Shown here: positions 18,049-26,086 of the stretch, in pieces
Position numbering within the stretch: position 1 is the stretch's first letter
Layout of the letters: the number at the start of each line of letters is the position of its first letter
NCBI GenBank assembly: GCA_015654595.1
Contig: JAATGQ010000155.1
Coordinates: forward strand, 62,001 to 126,000
Direction of reading: 5' to 3'
Origin: Chitinophagales bacterium
Lineage (GTDB): Bacteria; Bacteroidota; Bacteroidia; Chitinophagales; Chitinophagaceae
Length of the DNA: 64,000 nt
Made by a program: the position numbers and the translations under genes
Notes under the pieces: generated by a model
Seen by the model: the letters and a program-made list of their open reading frames with translations, nothing else
The model's database searches: none
What the model was told of the DNA's origin: nothing

Positions 18049-18870
18049 CTAGCCCTTGATAAAGGCTAAGATATCTTTATTGATCGTGGCGGCTTCAGTT
18101 GCGGGCATGCCGTGGGGGAAGCCAGGATAGGAGATGAGTTTGCCGTTCCTGAGCAGCTTGATGGATTTGACTGCGGAGATATTGAATGGAACGATCTGGT
18201 CGTCTTCACCGTGAAGAACGAGGACAGGGATGTCTACCCCCTTGAGGTCTTCGGTAAAGTCCGTTTCGGAGAAGGCTTTGATACCGAAATAGTGGGCATT
18301 GATGCCGCCCATCATACCCTGGCGCCACCAGTTGTCCTGGATGCCTTTGGAGATCTTTGCGCCTTCGCGGTTGTAGCCGTAGAAGGGGATGGTAAAATCC
18401 TGATAGTATTGCGTACGGCCGGCGGCGGTGTTTGCGCGGATCTCGTCGAATACGGATAAGGGAATACCTTCGGGATTGCTGTCTGTCTTTGCCATATGTG
18501 GAGGAACGGCGCTGATCAGTACCGCTTTTGCAACGCGGCCTTTGCCGTGTTTGTGAACATAGCGGATGACTTCGCCTCCCCCGGTGGAGTGACCGACGTG
18601 GATGGCGTCTTTCAGATCCAGCGCTTTTGTCAGTTCGGCAACGTCCGATACGTAGGTGTCCATATCGTGTCCTACGCCCGTTTGGGTCGATCTGCCATGG
18701 CCTCTGCGGTCATGCGCGATGACGCGGTAGCCTTGATTCAGGAAGAACATCAGCTGCGAGTCCCAGTCGTCGCTGGACAAGGGCCAGCCGTGGTGGAAAA
18801 CGATGGGTTGGCCTGTTCCCCAATCTTTGTAATAGATCTCTGTGCCGTCTTTAACTTTGATAAAGCTCAT
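18049..18870 (-). CDS. Alpha/beta hydrolase, cofactor-free haloperoxidase/esterase type
   Basis: This cytoplasmic alpha/beta-hydrolase of 273 residues has no signal peptide. The nucleophile is Ser95 in GHSTGGGE; HGWP (27-30) forms the oxyanion side; the acid is most likely Asp224 in HGEDDQIVP; the base is His253 in FPHGMPAT. The DRRGHGRS block and the STGGGEV elbow are typical of the non-heme chloroperoxidase/arylesterase group, whose natural substrates are usually unknown. It sits 108 bp downstream of the alpha-2-macroglobulin gene on the same strand and may be transcribed with it or alone. It is unlikely to belong to the fructan operon, which converges on it. Confidence 0.88.
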   Translation of the reverse strand: MSFIKVKDGTEIYYKDWGTGQPIVFHHGWPLSSDDWDSQLMFFLNQGYRVIAHDRRGHGRSTQTGVGHDMDTYVSDVAELTKALDLKDAIHVGHSTGGGEVIRYVHKHGKGRVAKAVLISAVPPHMAKTDSNPEGIPLSVFDEIRANTAAGRTQYYQDFTIPFYGYNREGAKISKGIQDNWWRQGMMGGINAHYFGIKAFSETDFTEDLKGVDIPVLVLHGEDDQIVPFNISAVKSIKLLRNGKLISYPGFPHGMPATEAATINKDILAFIKG

Positions 18871-18978
18871 GATTGACTCGTTTTTAGTATACGTTGTTAT
18901 TGTGGTGGCTTTCGAAAAGTAAAGATCGAATTTAGTTTTCTGTTCGAGGTGTTGGTTTTCCAGATGTTGATGTTCTTT

Positions 18979-21900
18979 TTATCGAATTTCTGCTTCCAGT
19001 CCTTCCTGCCAGTTCTTGTATTCGGGTGTATAATAGAGATAGATATTGCTGGCTTTGCCTTTGTAGGAACCGGGGATATCCGCTTTGAGATCGAGCTCGA
19101 CGGTTTTTGTTTCTTTGGGGGCGAAGCCCATCCAATACAGTACAAGATAGTTGTCGAAGATCTCGTAGTAGGCGATCTTCTTTTTGTCGATCAGTTCCTT
19201 TAACTGCCAGGGCTGTATGGACAGGCCTGCGGGTATTCCGATCTTGGCGATGGCCATGGGCTGAAGGTTATCTTTTGCGTTTTCGGCTTTTATTTCAAGT
19301 CTTACAGTTTCTCCGATTTTGGGTCGAGCGTTGTTGAGCGTTGTGGTCAGCAGCAGTTCGGCCTTCTCGTCATTGGGCGGAGTCAGCGTGTTATAAGCCA
19401 CTTCGAGGTTATAGGGTATGCCTTGCCGGGCGCCGGGGTATTCGACGGTGAAGGTATTAGTTCCTTCTTTCAGATCTGTTGTAGGATCGTCCTTTGGCAA
19501 AATGGTTTTTCCGTTGAGGGTAAAGGTCATTTCGTCGGTGTTTACCTCGCTGCCGATCAGCAGCGAATACTCTGTTACTGCCTGCAGTGCGAGGACAGTG
19601 GCTTGTGTTGAGCCATAGCCGTAGTAGGATTTCTGGGCGAGGATATTTGTGATCAGGCTGGCGATCTTTCCGATATCGGGTGTTTTGTTCCGCATCAGGG
19701 CGAGCGCATAGAGGGAGGTGCTTTCTACATGGAGCGAGGCGTCGCGGGAGTTGACGACGCTGGTTTCCGCATAGCCGTTATGGTCGCGGTAGTTTGTTTC
19801 GAGGGCGTCCATCAGCAGGCGATAGTCCTGGTCGTTCTTAATATTACTGGCAGCAAGCGCCATCATCGCCAGCTGGTAGGCGTCCTTACTATCGAGCGCT
19901 TTTTTGACGGCGGCGGCATATTCCGGCTGTATCTCCTGTCCATAGCCTGCCTGCGTAAGCGCATATACGATATAGATATTGGCTATTTTATCGGGTACGG
20001 AAGCAAAGCGGTCGTAGCCGCCGGATTTGAGCGTGAAGCCGCCGTGTCCATTTCTACGGTTCAGCAGGAAGTCTTTTGTCCGTTGGAGCATCTTTTTGTC
20101 GACGTCGAGAAATTCCTGCATGGCGGTGAATTCCAGTAAGCCGTAGGCGGTCAGCGCTTCGTGTGCGGGGGCTTTGCCAAACCACTCGAAGCCGTTCTCG
20201 GAGGTTTCGAAGCCGATCAGTTTTTTATAGCCGTGCTCGATATAACTCATCGCCTTCTTTTCTATTTCGGGGTTGGATTTGCCTGTCTGCCGCAGGTACT
20301 TCAGGATAAATATATTGGGATAGGTTGTCGATGAAGTTTGTTCAAAGCAGCCGTAGGGTTCCTGCAGCATGGATTCGATGCCGTTGAGCAGCTGGCCTTC
20401 AACGTCTTTATAGACGTGAAGGGTAGCATGAAGGCTGCCGGGGATCGTTTTGTTGATGACGAGGTTTTGATTGGTTGAAGTATTTCCGGAGATCGTTTTT
20501 CTGATCGGAAAGCCTTTTGCTGCTGCAGTAATGGGCAGAGTGACCGATTCATTGCCGAGATTGCCGGTGACTTTGAATTCTATTTGTCCGGTGGTCGGGT
20601 TGGTTGCGGAGAGTGGGACGAGTAATTGTTGGGTGGCGTCTGGGCCAAGGTTGAAGGTGGTTGCGGGTGTGCTGCTTTGGATGTTGGGGGGCAGCGAGAG
20701 GGTAAGGACGCCGTCTAAGGGCTGGCTGGCGTTATTCTTTATGACGACAGGAATAAGCGCTTTGTCGCCGACGGTCAGGTAGGGGGGGATCTTGACGTCT
20801 ACGCTGAGGGCGGCTTTTGCGGCATAGGTTGTTTCGATACGACCGGGTTGTCCATTGAAGCCTATTCCTTCGGCGATGGCGCGGAAGGTGGTAGTAGCGT
20901 CGGAGTTGTAGAATTCCAGTGTGGCTTTTCCATCGCGGTTGGTTTGTACTACCGGATTCCAGTAGATGGTCTCGCGGTAGTCGTTGCGGGTTTCGGGCGC
21001 GATGGAGGTATATTTTGGAGCGTAGAATCGGCGGGCAACGGTATAAGAAGGGGTGTTGACGATGAAGTTTTCCGAAGCGTAGTGGCTGTTCCTTGTCAGA
21101 TCTATGTGTATTTTGCCGTAAAGGGCGGTTTTTGTGGTGATCAGGATGACGCCGTTGGCGGCCCGGGATCCGTATATCGAGACGCTTGCTGCGTCTTTTA
21201 ATACCGAGATGCTGGAAATGTCGTTGACGTTGATTCCGCTGAGGTTGTATTTTTCCTGTGGTATGCCGTCTATTACGAGCAGCGGGTCATTGCCGTTGTG
21301 TAGTATTCCGGCTCCCCTTATGGCTATACGGTTCTCTTGTTCATTATTGGCGAAGTGGTTGATCTCTAGTCCTGCGGCTCTTCCTTCCAATGCTACGGGC
21401 ATATCATTGACCGGAACGGCGGCGAGGTCATTTCCGGTGACAATGGTGACGGACCCGGCGATGCCTTTTCTTCTTTGGACGCCATAGCCTATGACTACTA
21501 CTTCATTTAACGCCTGGTTCTTGTTGATATTCAGGGCGGGGAACTCTGCCTTTGTCTTAAGGCCGACTGGCGGGAGGTGCTGTTCATTTGGTTGTTGCGG
21601 GTGTGGGACAGGTTGTGGGAGGGGCGCTTTTAATGGGGGTGCGAAGGGGTCATCGGGGGTTAATTTTTTTATGGCGTCGTCTTTGAGCGGGTTATATCCG
21701 ATCCCGTTGTTGATCACTTTGATCGAGATCTTATCTTTTTTGTGTAGAGACTGTGCCAGCAGCATATAGCTATCCCTACCCTGTAGATCGGGGAAGAAGA
21801 ACTGGCCGTCTTTCAGCTGTTGTTTGATCACTTTGCCGTTGTAGATATTGTGGATCAGCAGGATGGTAGAGGGGATGGGCTGGCCTTTTTCGTTGGTGAC

Positions 21901-23520
21901 CATACCGCTGACTATATTCGTTTCTTCGGGCGTGTATTTTAGCTGGCGTGCCTGTGTGACCTCGTCGATAAAGTCAAAATAGCGATAGCCATTGGTGAGC
22001 ATTACGAGGTCGAGGGCGGCGAGCGCTTTTGGCTCCTCCTTTTTAAAATAGAATTGCGGTTCTTCTATCCTGCCTTGCAGTTCAGAGCTCATCAGCAGCC
22101 AGGAGAGGATATGATCCTGTTTGTCGTCTGCGAGGGTCCAGAGTTTGTCGTCTACGACAGAAAGAGAAAGATTCGAGGGGATAGCGGTTCCCTTTTCATC
22201 GGTCGTCGTAATGGTCATCGATACCTTTTCTCTGGGCAGATAAGTTTGTTTGTCGGGGGTGATCGTGATGTGCAGCTGGCGGTCGGGGTTCAGGAATACG
22301 ATCCTTTCGGCCAGCGGAGTTTTGTTTTCGTCGTAGAGGGTGAGACGGGTGATACCCATCGGGAAGATCTTTTCGTCGATGGGGAATTCGTTGACCCCTT
22401 TTTTGAGTGACAGTGTCTTAGAATAGTAGGGGACGCTCTTTGCCTGGCCCGTGAGGTGGATGGCGGCCGCGTTCGAGGCGATGAGTTTTACATGGATTAG
22501 GCCGTTTTTTTTACTGACATTCATCACGATACCTTGTGGGGCTGCTTTTGGAAGCACGTACTGTTCCTTTATGCCGGCTGGGGAGGTGATGGTCGCGGAG
22601 TATCTTTTACCAGGCAGAGGAGTAAAGGTAAGCTGGCCCATTCCAAACTTATAGCTGCTGAAGGAGTCGATCATGTTGCCTTCATCGTCTTTTATTATCC
22701 CTTTTACGTCGCTGGGGTTCCCGTATTCATTGATGGCTTTAAAGGCGAGGTTGGTGGCGAGGCCTTCGACAAAGGTTCCTCCTTCGGGCATGAATTGCAG
22801 GTCGATCTTATTCAGTGTGATCGGGATGGATCGCGCTATTGATTCCGTGTAAGAATCGTAGGAGACCGTTACGTTTAGCAGCCCGTCGGTTGTCTTTAGC
22901 GTGGCAGGGAGCGTAAAGGAGAGTCGGGCTTTTCCGTTAGTGTTTGTCGTAAAGGGGTGGGTTGCCTGGACGTCGCCTGCCAGGGCAACCGTAAACTGCC
23001 CGTTGTGGTTGGCGATGGGTTTGTCGTCGAGGCTGCGCATCGAGAAGTCTGCGCTTACTTCGTCGCCTGCGCCGTAACCCTTTTTCGGAAATTCCAGTTT
23101 CATCAGTACGCGGGGGGCGATGATCTTCTGTACGGTAAACTCCTTTGTAAAGAACAGGCTGTCTTTTTCGTTCAGCATCCAGCCCGTATAGCCTTTTAGC
23201 TTGTAGATGCCTCCCGCAGCGTCGGGGTCGAGGGTAAAGGAGCCTTCGCAGTAGCCGTCTTCTACTCGGTAGGTTTGTTTTTCTACGACCGTTCCGGCGG
23301 GACCGTATACGTCGACGTGGGCGGTCGAGCTGATCCTTGAGGGTTTGTTGCTGGCGCCTCTTACCAGATAAAGTTTGAAGAACACCGTTTCTCCGGGGGA
23401 GAAGAAGACGTGGTTGGTTTGTATATAGATCTTTTCCTTGTCGTAGCTAAAGGAAGGGGATTGCGCTTTGAGAGCAGCAATGCCGGATAAAAGAATGAGC
23501 AGGGGGAGTAGACGTTTCAT
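18979..23520 (-). CDS. Alpha-2-macroglobulin family protein with inserted TonB plug domain
   Basis: This is a 1513-residue exported protein. After a plain signal peptide (no lipobox) it has macroglobulin MG-type domains (about 25-500) and a carboxypeptidase-like regulatory segment (about 535-600). A Pro-rich linker (627-660) leads to a SusC-type plug (about 668-800: LNEVVVIGYG, LKDAASVSIYGSRAANGVILITT). The A2M domain (about 840-935: ETRNDYRETIYWNPVV) is followed by a thioester domain with an intact GCFEQ motif (Cys1058-Gln1061) and a C-terminal receptor-binding-like domain. In the family, the thioester traps attacking proteases. The plug replaces or adjoins the region where a bait segment is expected. 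The matching barrel is encoded 5 bp upstream, so plug and barrel appear to be on separate chains. Confidence 0.9.
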   Translation of the reverse strand: MKRLLPLLILLSGIAALKAQSPSFSYDKEKIYIQTNHVFFSPGETVFFKLYLVRGASNKPSRISSTAHVDVYGPAGTVVEKQTYRVEDGYCEGSFTLDPDAAGGIYKLKGYTGWMLNEKDSLFFTKEFTVQKIIAPRVLMKLEFPKKGYGAGDEVSADFSMRSLDDKPIANHNGQFTVALAGDVQATHPFTTNTNGKARLSFTLPATLKTTDGLLNVTVSYDSYTESIARSIPITLNKIDLQFMPEGGTFVEGLATNLAFKAINEYGNPSDVKGIIKDDEGNMIDSFSSYKFGMGQLTFTPLPGKRYSATITSPAGIKEQYVLPKAAPQGIVMNVSKKNGLIHVKLIASNAAAIHLTGQAKSVPYYSKTLSLKKGVNEFPIDEKIFPMGITRLTLYDENKTPLAERIVFLNPDRQLHITITPDKQTYLPREKVSMTITTTDEKGTAIPSNLSLSVVDDKLWTLADDKQDHILSWLLMSSELQGRIEEPQFYFKKEEPKALAALDLVMLTNGYRYFDFIDEVTQARQLKYTPEETNIVSGMVTNEKGQPIPSTILLIHNIYNGKVIKQQLKDGQFFFPDLQGRDSYMLLAQSLHKKDKISIKVINNGIGYNPLKDDAIKKLTPDDPFAPPLKAPLPQPVPHPQQPNEQHLPPVGLKTKAEFPALNINKNQALNEVVVIGYGVQRRKGIAGSVTIVTGNDLAAVPVNDMPVALEGRAAGLEINHFANNEQENRIAIRGAGILHNGNDPLLVIDGIPQEKYNLSGINVNDISSISVLKDAASVSIYGSRAANGVILITTKTALYGKIHIDLTRNSHYASENFIVNTPSYTVARRFYAPKYTSIAPETRNDYRETIYWNPVVQTNRDGKATLEFYNSDATTTFRAIAEGIGFNGQPGRIETTYAAKAALSVDVKIPPYLTVGDKALIPVVIKNNASQPLDGVLTLSLPPNIQSSTPATTFNLGPDATQQLLVPLSATNPTTGQIEFKVTGNLGNESVTLPITAAAKGFPIRKTISGNTSTNQNLVINKTIPGSLHATLHVYKDVEGQLLNGIESMLQEPYGCFEQTSSTTYPNIFILKYLRQTGKSNPEIEKKAMSYIEHGYKKLIGFETSENGFEWFGKAPAHEALTAYGLLEFTAMQEFLDVDKKMLQRTKDFLLNRRNGHGGFTLKSGGYDRFASVPDKIANIYIVYALTQAGYGQEIQPEYAAAVKKALDSKDAYQLAMMALAASNIKNDQDYRLLMDALETNYRDHNGYAETSVVNSRDASLHVESTSLYALALMRNKTPDIGKIASLITNILAQKSYYGYGSTQATVLALQAVTEYSLLIGSEVNTDEMTFTLNGKTILPKDDPTTDLKEGTNTFTVEYPGARQGIPYNLEVAYNTLTPPNDEKAELLLTTTLNNARPKIGETVRLEIKAENAKDNLQPMAIAKIGIPAGLSIQPWQLKELIDKKKIAYYEIFDNYLVLYWMGFAPKETKTVELDLKADIPGSYKGKASNIYLYYTPEYKNWQEGLEAEIR
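20338..20349 (-). other. Thioester motif codons (Cys-Phe-Glu-Gln)
   Basis: These four codons encode CFEQ at residues 1058-1061 of the alpha-2-macroglobulin protein, preceded by Gly1057. Cysteine and glutamine form the internal thioester in active family members. Its conservation argues against a decayed or purely structural protein. Confidence 0.85.
21121..21519 (-). other. TonB-plug coding segment inside the alpha-2-macroglobulin gene
   Basis: This segment encodes residues 668-800, a full SusC-type plug. It starts with the consensus LNEVVVIGYG and ends with NGVILITTK. It is in frame with macroglobulin domains on both sides, so it is a true domain insertion and not a gene end. Confidence 0.85.
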
Positions 23521-23525
23521 ACTTT

Positions 23526-25946
23526 TTAAAATTGTATGGAGGCGTTAAGGCCAAAACTTTTTGAAGAAGGGAGGTTAAAGAAATCGAGACCGCTGGCATC
23601 GGATTGGTCGAACAGGTGCTGGCTGGGGTCTGCGCCTTTGTAGGCGGACCATAGTATCAGGTTTTCAGCATAAGCCGTGAGTCGTATCCGTTGTAAGTAT
23701 TTTTTTATATTGATCGTATAGGCCAGCGAGAGCAGATGCAGCCGGATATTGTCTGCCTTTTGAATGTAGGATTCCGCCACGCCTGTGTAGCCGTATCGTA
23801 CCCATTTGTTTTGCTGGACGGGTAGTTGCGGGTTGTAGTTGGCGAGGCTTCGTTCTGCGCCGGTAATGGCGCTTCGGCCGTAGTAGTCGAGCACGGCCTG
23901 GGCGCCGTTCCAGACATCACCACCCTTTCTGTATTCCCATTCGATGTCGAGGGCTAACCTGCTCCAGGTGATCATATGGGAGAATTTTAGCGTATAGGCT
24001 GGTGTCGGGTTGGCGATGACGGAAGGTTTATCGCTGGCCAGGGGGAAGCCGTCGGGGCCGATCAGCTTTTTATGATTGGCGTCTCTCAGCCAGGTATTGC
24101 CTGTGATCACTCCAAGCGGCTGTCCCTTTATAAGCGTGTTATGAACCGTGCTAAAGCCTGCTATGGCCAGGCTGTCCTGGCCGTTGTCGATATGCGTTAC
24201 CGTGTTGGAGTAAGTGTAAAACGAAATATTGTTGCTGATGCTAAGGTCCCCGTTTATTGCAAAGATGGTTTTGGGGATAAGTGTCAGCTCAAGGCCTTTG
24301 TAGCGGATGTCGGCGAGCGTATTGAGCAGCAGCTGGTGGTTTTCATAGGTTGGGAATGGATTGTTCTTATTGTTGCGGAGAGATAGATCTGCGAAGATGC
24401 AGAACCATTCTTGGACATCGATCTCCGCTTTTGCTGTAAACTCCTGGTGTTGTATGGGGGAGGCGAGCATAAAGCTTTGCAGCTCTGTCGTCGGCATAAA
24501 AGAGAAGAATTGTTGAGGGGACAGTTGTGTCAGCAGGTAAGGAGTGTATGAATGGTTCAGGTTGGGTTCACTATAAAAAGCGCTGTAGGTGGCTGCGAGC
24601 TTTATCCAAAGGCCGCGCAGATTGTGGCCGGCTGCAAAGGCACCGAGTTCTGGAAGGAACCAGCTGCTTTTTTGGGTGGTGGTGGAGTGGTAAACCTTAT
24701 CGCCGATGTTCAGGCCTGTATTGAAATAGTCTCTTTCATAGGTGGCATTGAAAGAAAGCGTTCCCTCGTTGGAAGCCCTGGTATAGTGATAGAAGGCTGC
24801 TGCGTCGGGATAGGCAATCTTTATGTCGTCGTTGTTGTAGTGATAATTGATGGTGGCGCTGGATTGCAGGTGGTCTATGGGGTGCTGGATCTTATAAGTG
24901 CTGTAGGCGGCGGCGGTATAGTGTTTTTCGTTTTGTTGCCGGGTGTAAGGAAGTCCTGTTGGATAGAAGGCTGTGCCTGGTTTTAGCGATTGGTTGCTGT
25001 TTTGGTCGATCGCGTCTAAGGACGAACTAAGGCCAAAGTTGAAGGTCCCTTTTGCTTTTTCTAAGGCGAGGCTGCCTGTCTGTTGCGTAAGCCGGTCGTA
25101 ATGGCCGTTGTGATTTAACAGGAATAGCGGGTTGTCGGCCTGGTTGCTATAGGCTTTTTGCGGGTTTTGTGCGTTGCCATAGCTGATCGGCGTAAGCAGT
25201 GCGTTCTCATAGACGCGGTTCAGAAAGCCGTTGCCGTTGTCGTTGGAGAAGTCGGATGAGAAATAGTTGTATGCCCCTTTTATCGAGATCTTTTTGATGA
25301 ACTTTTCGACGGATAGCGAGAGCCTGTCCTCGTTATTGGTGTTGTCGGGTATTGTCTTGTTTTCATGGATGTGGTTCGTGGCAAGAAAAAAGGACCAAAG
25401 GGGGGTGTATGAATTTGCCAGTATGTTTGCCTTTGCAGAAAGCGAGTGGCTGAGCAGATAGCCTTTGCGGAACAGGTTGTTGTTGTATACCGGGCCATCG
25501 TAGGCGGCGGTGTGGATGGCGGGGCCATAGCTGAATAGTTCGTTTGTTTCCGGTCCAAGCCAGGTTAGTTGTCCGTTGCGGCTTTCGCCTTGTACGTATT
25601 CATTTTGCAGTGCGGGTTTTTTGTTGGTTGTCCGGACGGCGGCAGCGATTGTGTAATCGCCGCTGATCCTAAGGAATCGATTGTCGGCGGGAATGAGGTC
25701 TATGCCGCCATTATGTATACTAACGGTTCTTATTCCCCGATAAAAGATATTGTTGTAGTTGGTGAAGGCCTTTTTCAGGCGGAGTGGTTTTGTGGTGTCT
25801 TTATTTGCCTTGGTGATGGTTGGAAGACTATCGGTTTCGATCAGCGATTGATAGTCTGATGAGGTGATGGGGGTTACGGGTTGCTGCGCGACTGCGGGTG
25901 GTAAGGCCAGCAGAAGGATGAGCAGGGTGTGTAATAGTTTGTGCAT
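23526..25946 (-). CDS. SusC-like outer-membrane barrel lacking its own plug
   Basis: This is an exported protein of 806 residues. After a signal peptide (cleavage near AVAQ) there is a short linker and then a barrel region with SusC-like blocks: YVQGESRNGQLTWLGPE, FSYGPAI, TYAENL-type AYAENLILWSAYKGADP, and an amphipathic C-terminus ending GLNASIQF. No carboxypeptidase-like domain and no plug are present, although normal SusC proteins (1000-1100 residues) carry both before the barrel. The missing plug is found in the next gene, 5 bp downstream. ATG 25946 is preferred over the TTG at 25952. It is the first gene of the pair; no -7 box was found in its 140-bp upstream gap. Confidence 0.82.
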   Translation of the reverse strand: MHKLLHTLLILLLALPPAVAQQPVTPITSSDYQSLIETDSLPTITKANKDTTKPLRLKKAFTNYNNIFYRGIRTVSIHNGGIDLIPADNRFLRISGDYTIAAAVRTTNKKPALQNEYVQGESRNGQLTWLGPETNELFSYGPAIHTAAYDGPVYNNNLFRKGYLLSHSLSAKANILANSYTPLWSFFLATNHIHENKTIPDNTNNEDRLSLSVEKFIKKISIKGAYNYFSSDFSNDNGNGFLNRVYENALLTPISYGNAQNPQKAYSNQADNPLFLLNHNGHYDRLTQQTGSLALEKAKGTFNFGLSSSLDAIDQNSNQSLKPGTAFYPTGLPYTRQQNEKHYTAAAYSTYKIQHPIDHLQSSATINYHYNNDDIKIAYPDAAAFYHYTRASNEGTLSFNATYERDYFNTGLNIGDKVYHSTTTQKSSWFLPELGAFAAGHNLRGLWIKLAATYSAFYSEPNLNHSYTPYLLTQLSPQQFFSFMPTTELQSFMLASPIQHQEFTAKAEIDVQEWFCIFADLSLRNNKNNPFPTYENHQLLLNTLADIRYKGLELTLIPKTIFAINGDLSISNNISFYTYSNTVTHIDNGQDSLAIAGFSTVHNTLIKGQPLGVITGNTWLRDANHKKLIGPDGFPLASDKPSVIANPTPAYTLKFSHMITWSRLALDIEWEYRKGGDVWNGAQAVLDYYGRSAITGAERSLANYNPQLPVQQNKWVRYGYTGVAESYIQKADNIRLHLLSLAYTINIKKYLQRIRLTAYAENLILWSAYKGADPSQHLFDQSDASGLDFFNLPSSKSFGLNASIQF

Positions 25947-26039
25947 AAGCAATCTGTTAATGTGGATCGGCTTCTGGTTTAAGACAGGATGCTTTTGCGA
26001 ATTCGATTACACACGAAGGAGAAATAATTTTTTAAATGC

Positions 26040-26068
26040 AAAGAGCCTCTGACTATCAGAGGCTCTTT
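26040..26068 (-). terminator. Intrinsic terminator of the xylan operon
   Basis: A 13-bp perfect stem (26040-26052 with 26056-26068, AAAGAGCCTCTGA and its complement) has a 3-nt loop. Read on the minus strand it ends in a short T tract and lies 18 bp past the acetylesterase stop at 26087. It separates the xylan operon from the downstream barrel/alpha-2-macroglobulin pair. Confidence 0.8.
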
Positions 26069-26086
26069 GTGTTTGTCGTGTTTGCC

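Noticed and set aside
23526-25946. Barrel gene considered as a broken SusC pseudogene
   Set aside because: It has its own signal peptide, an intact long frame and an intact C-terminus. The missing plug is intact in the adjacent coupled gene, which does not look like decay.
25944-25952. TTG start at 25952 for the plugless barrel gene
   Set aside because: An ATG two codons later gives the same signal peptide and is more likely.
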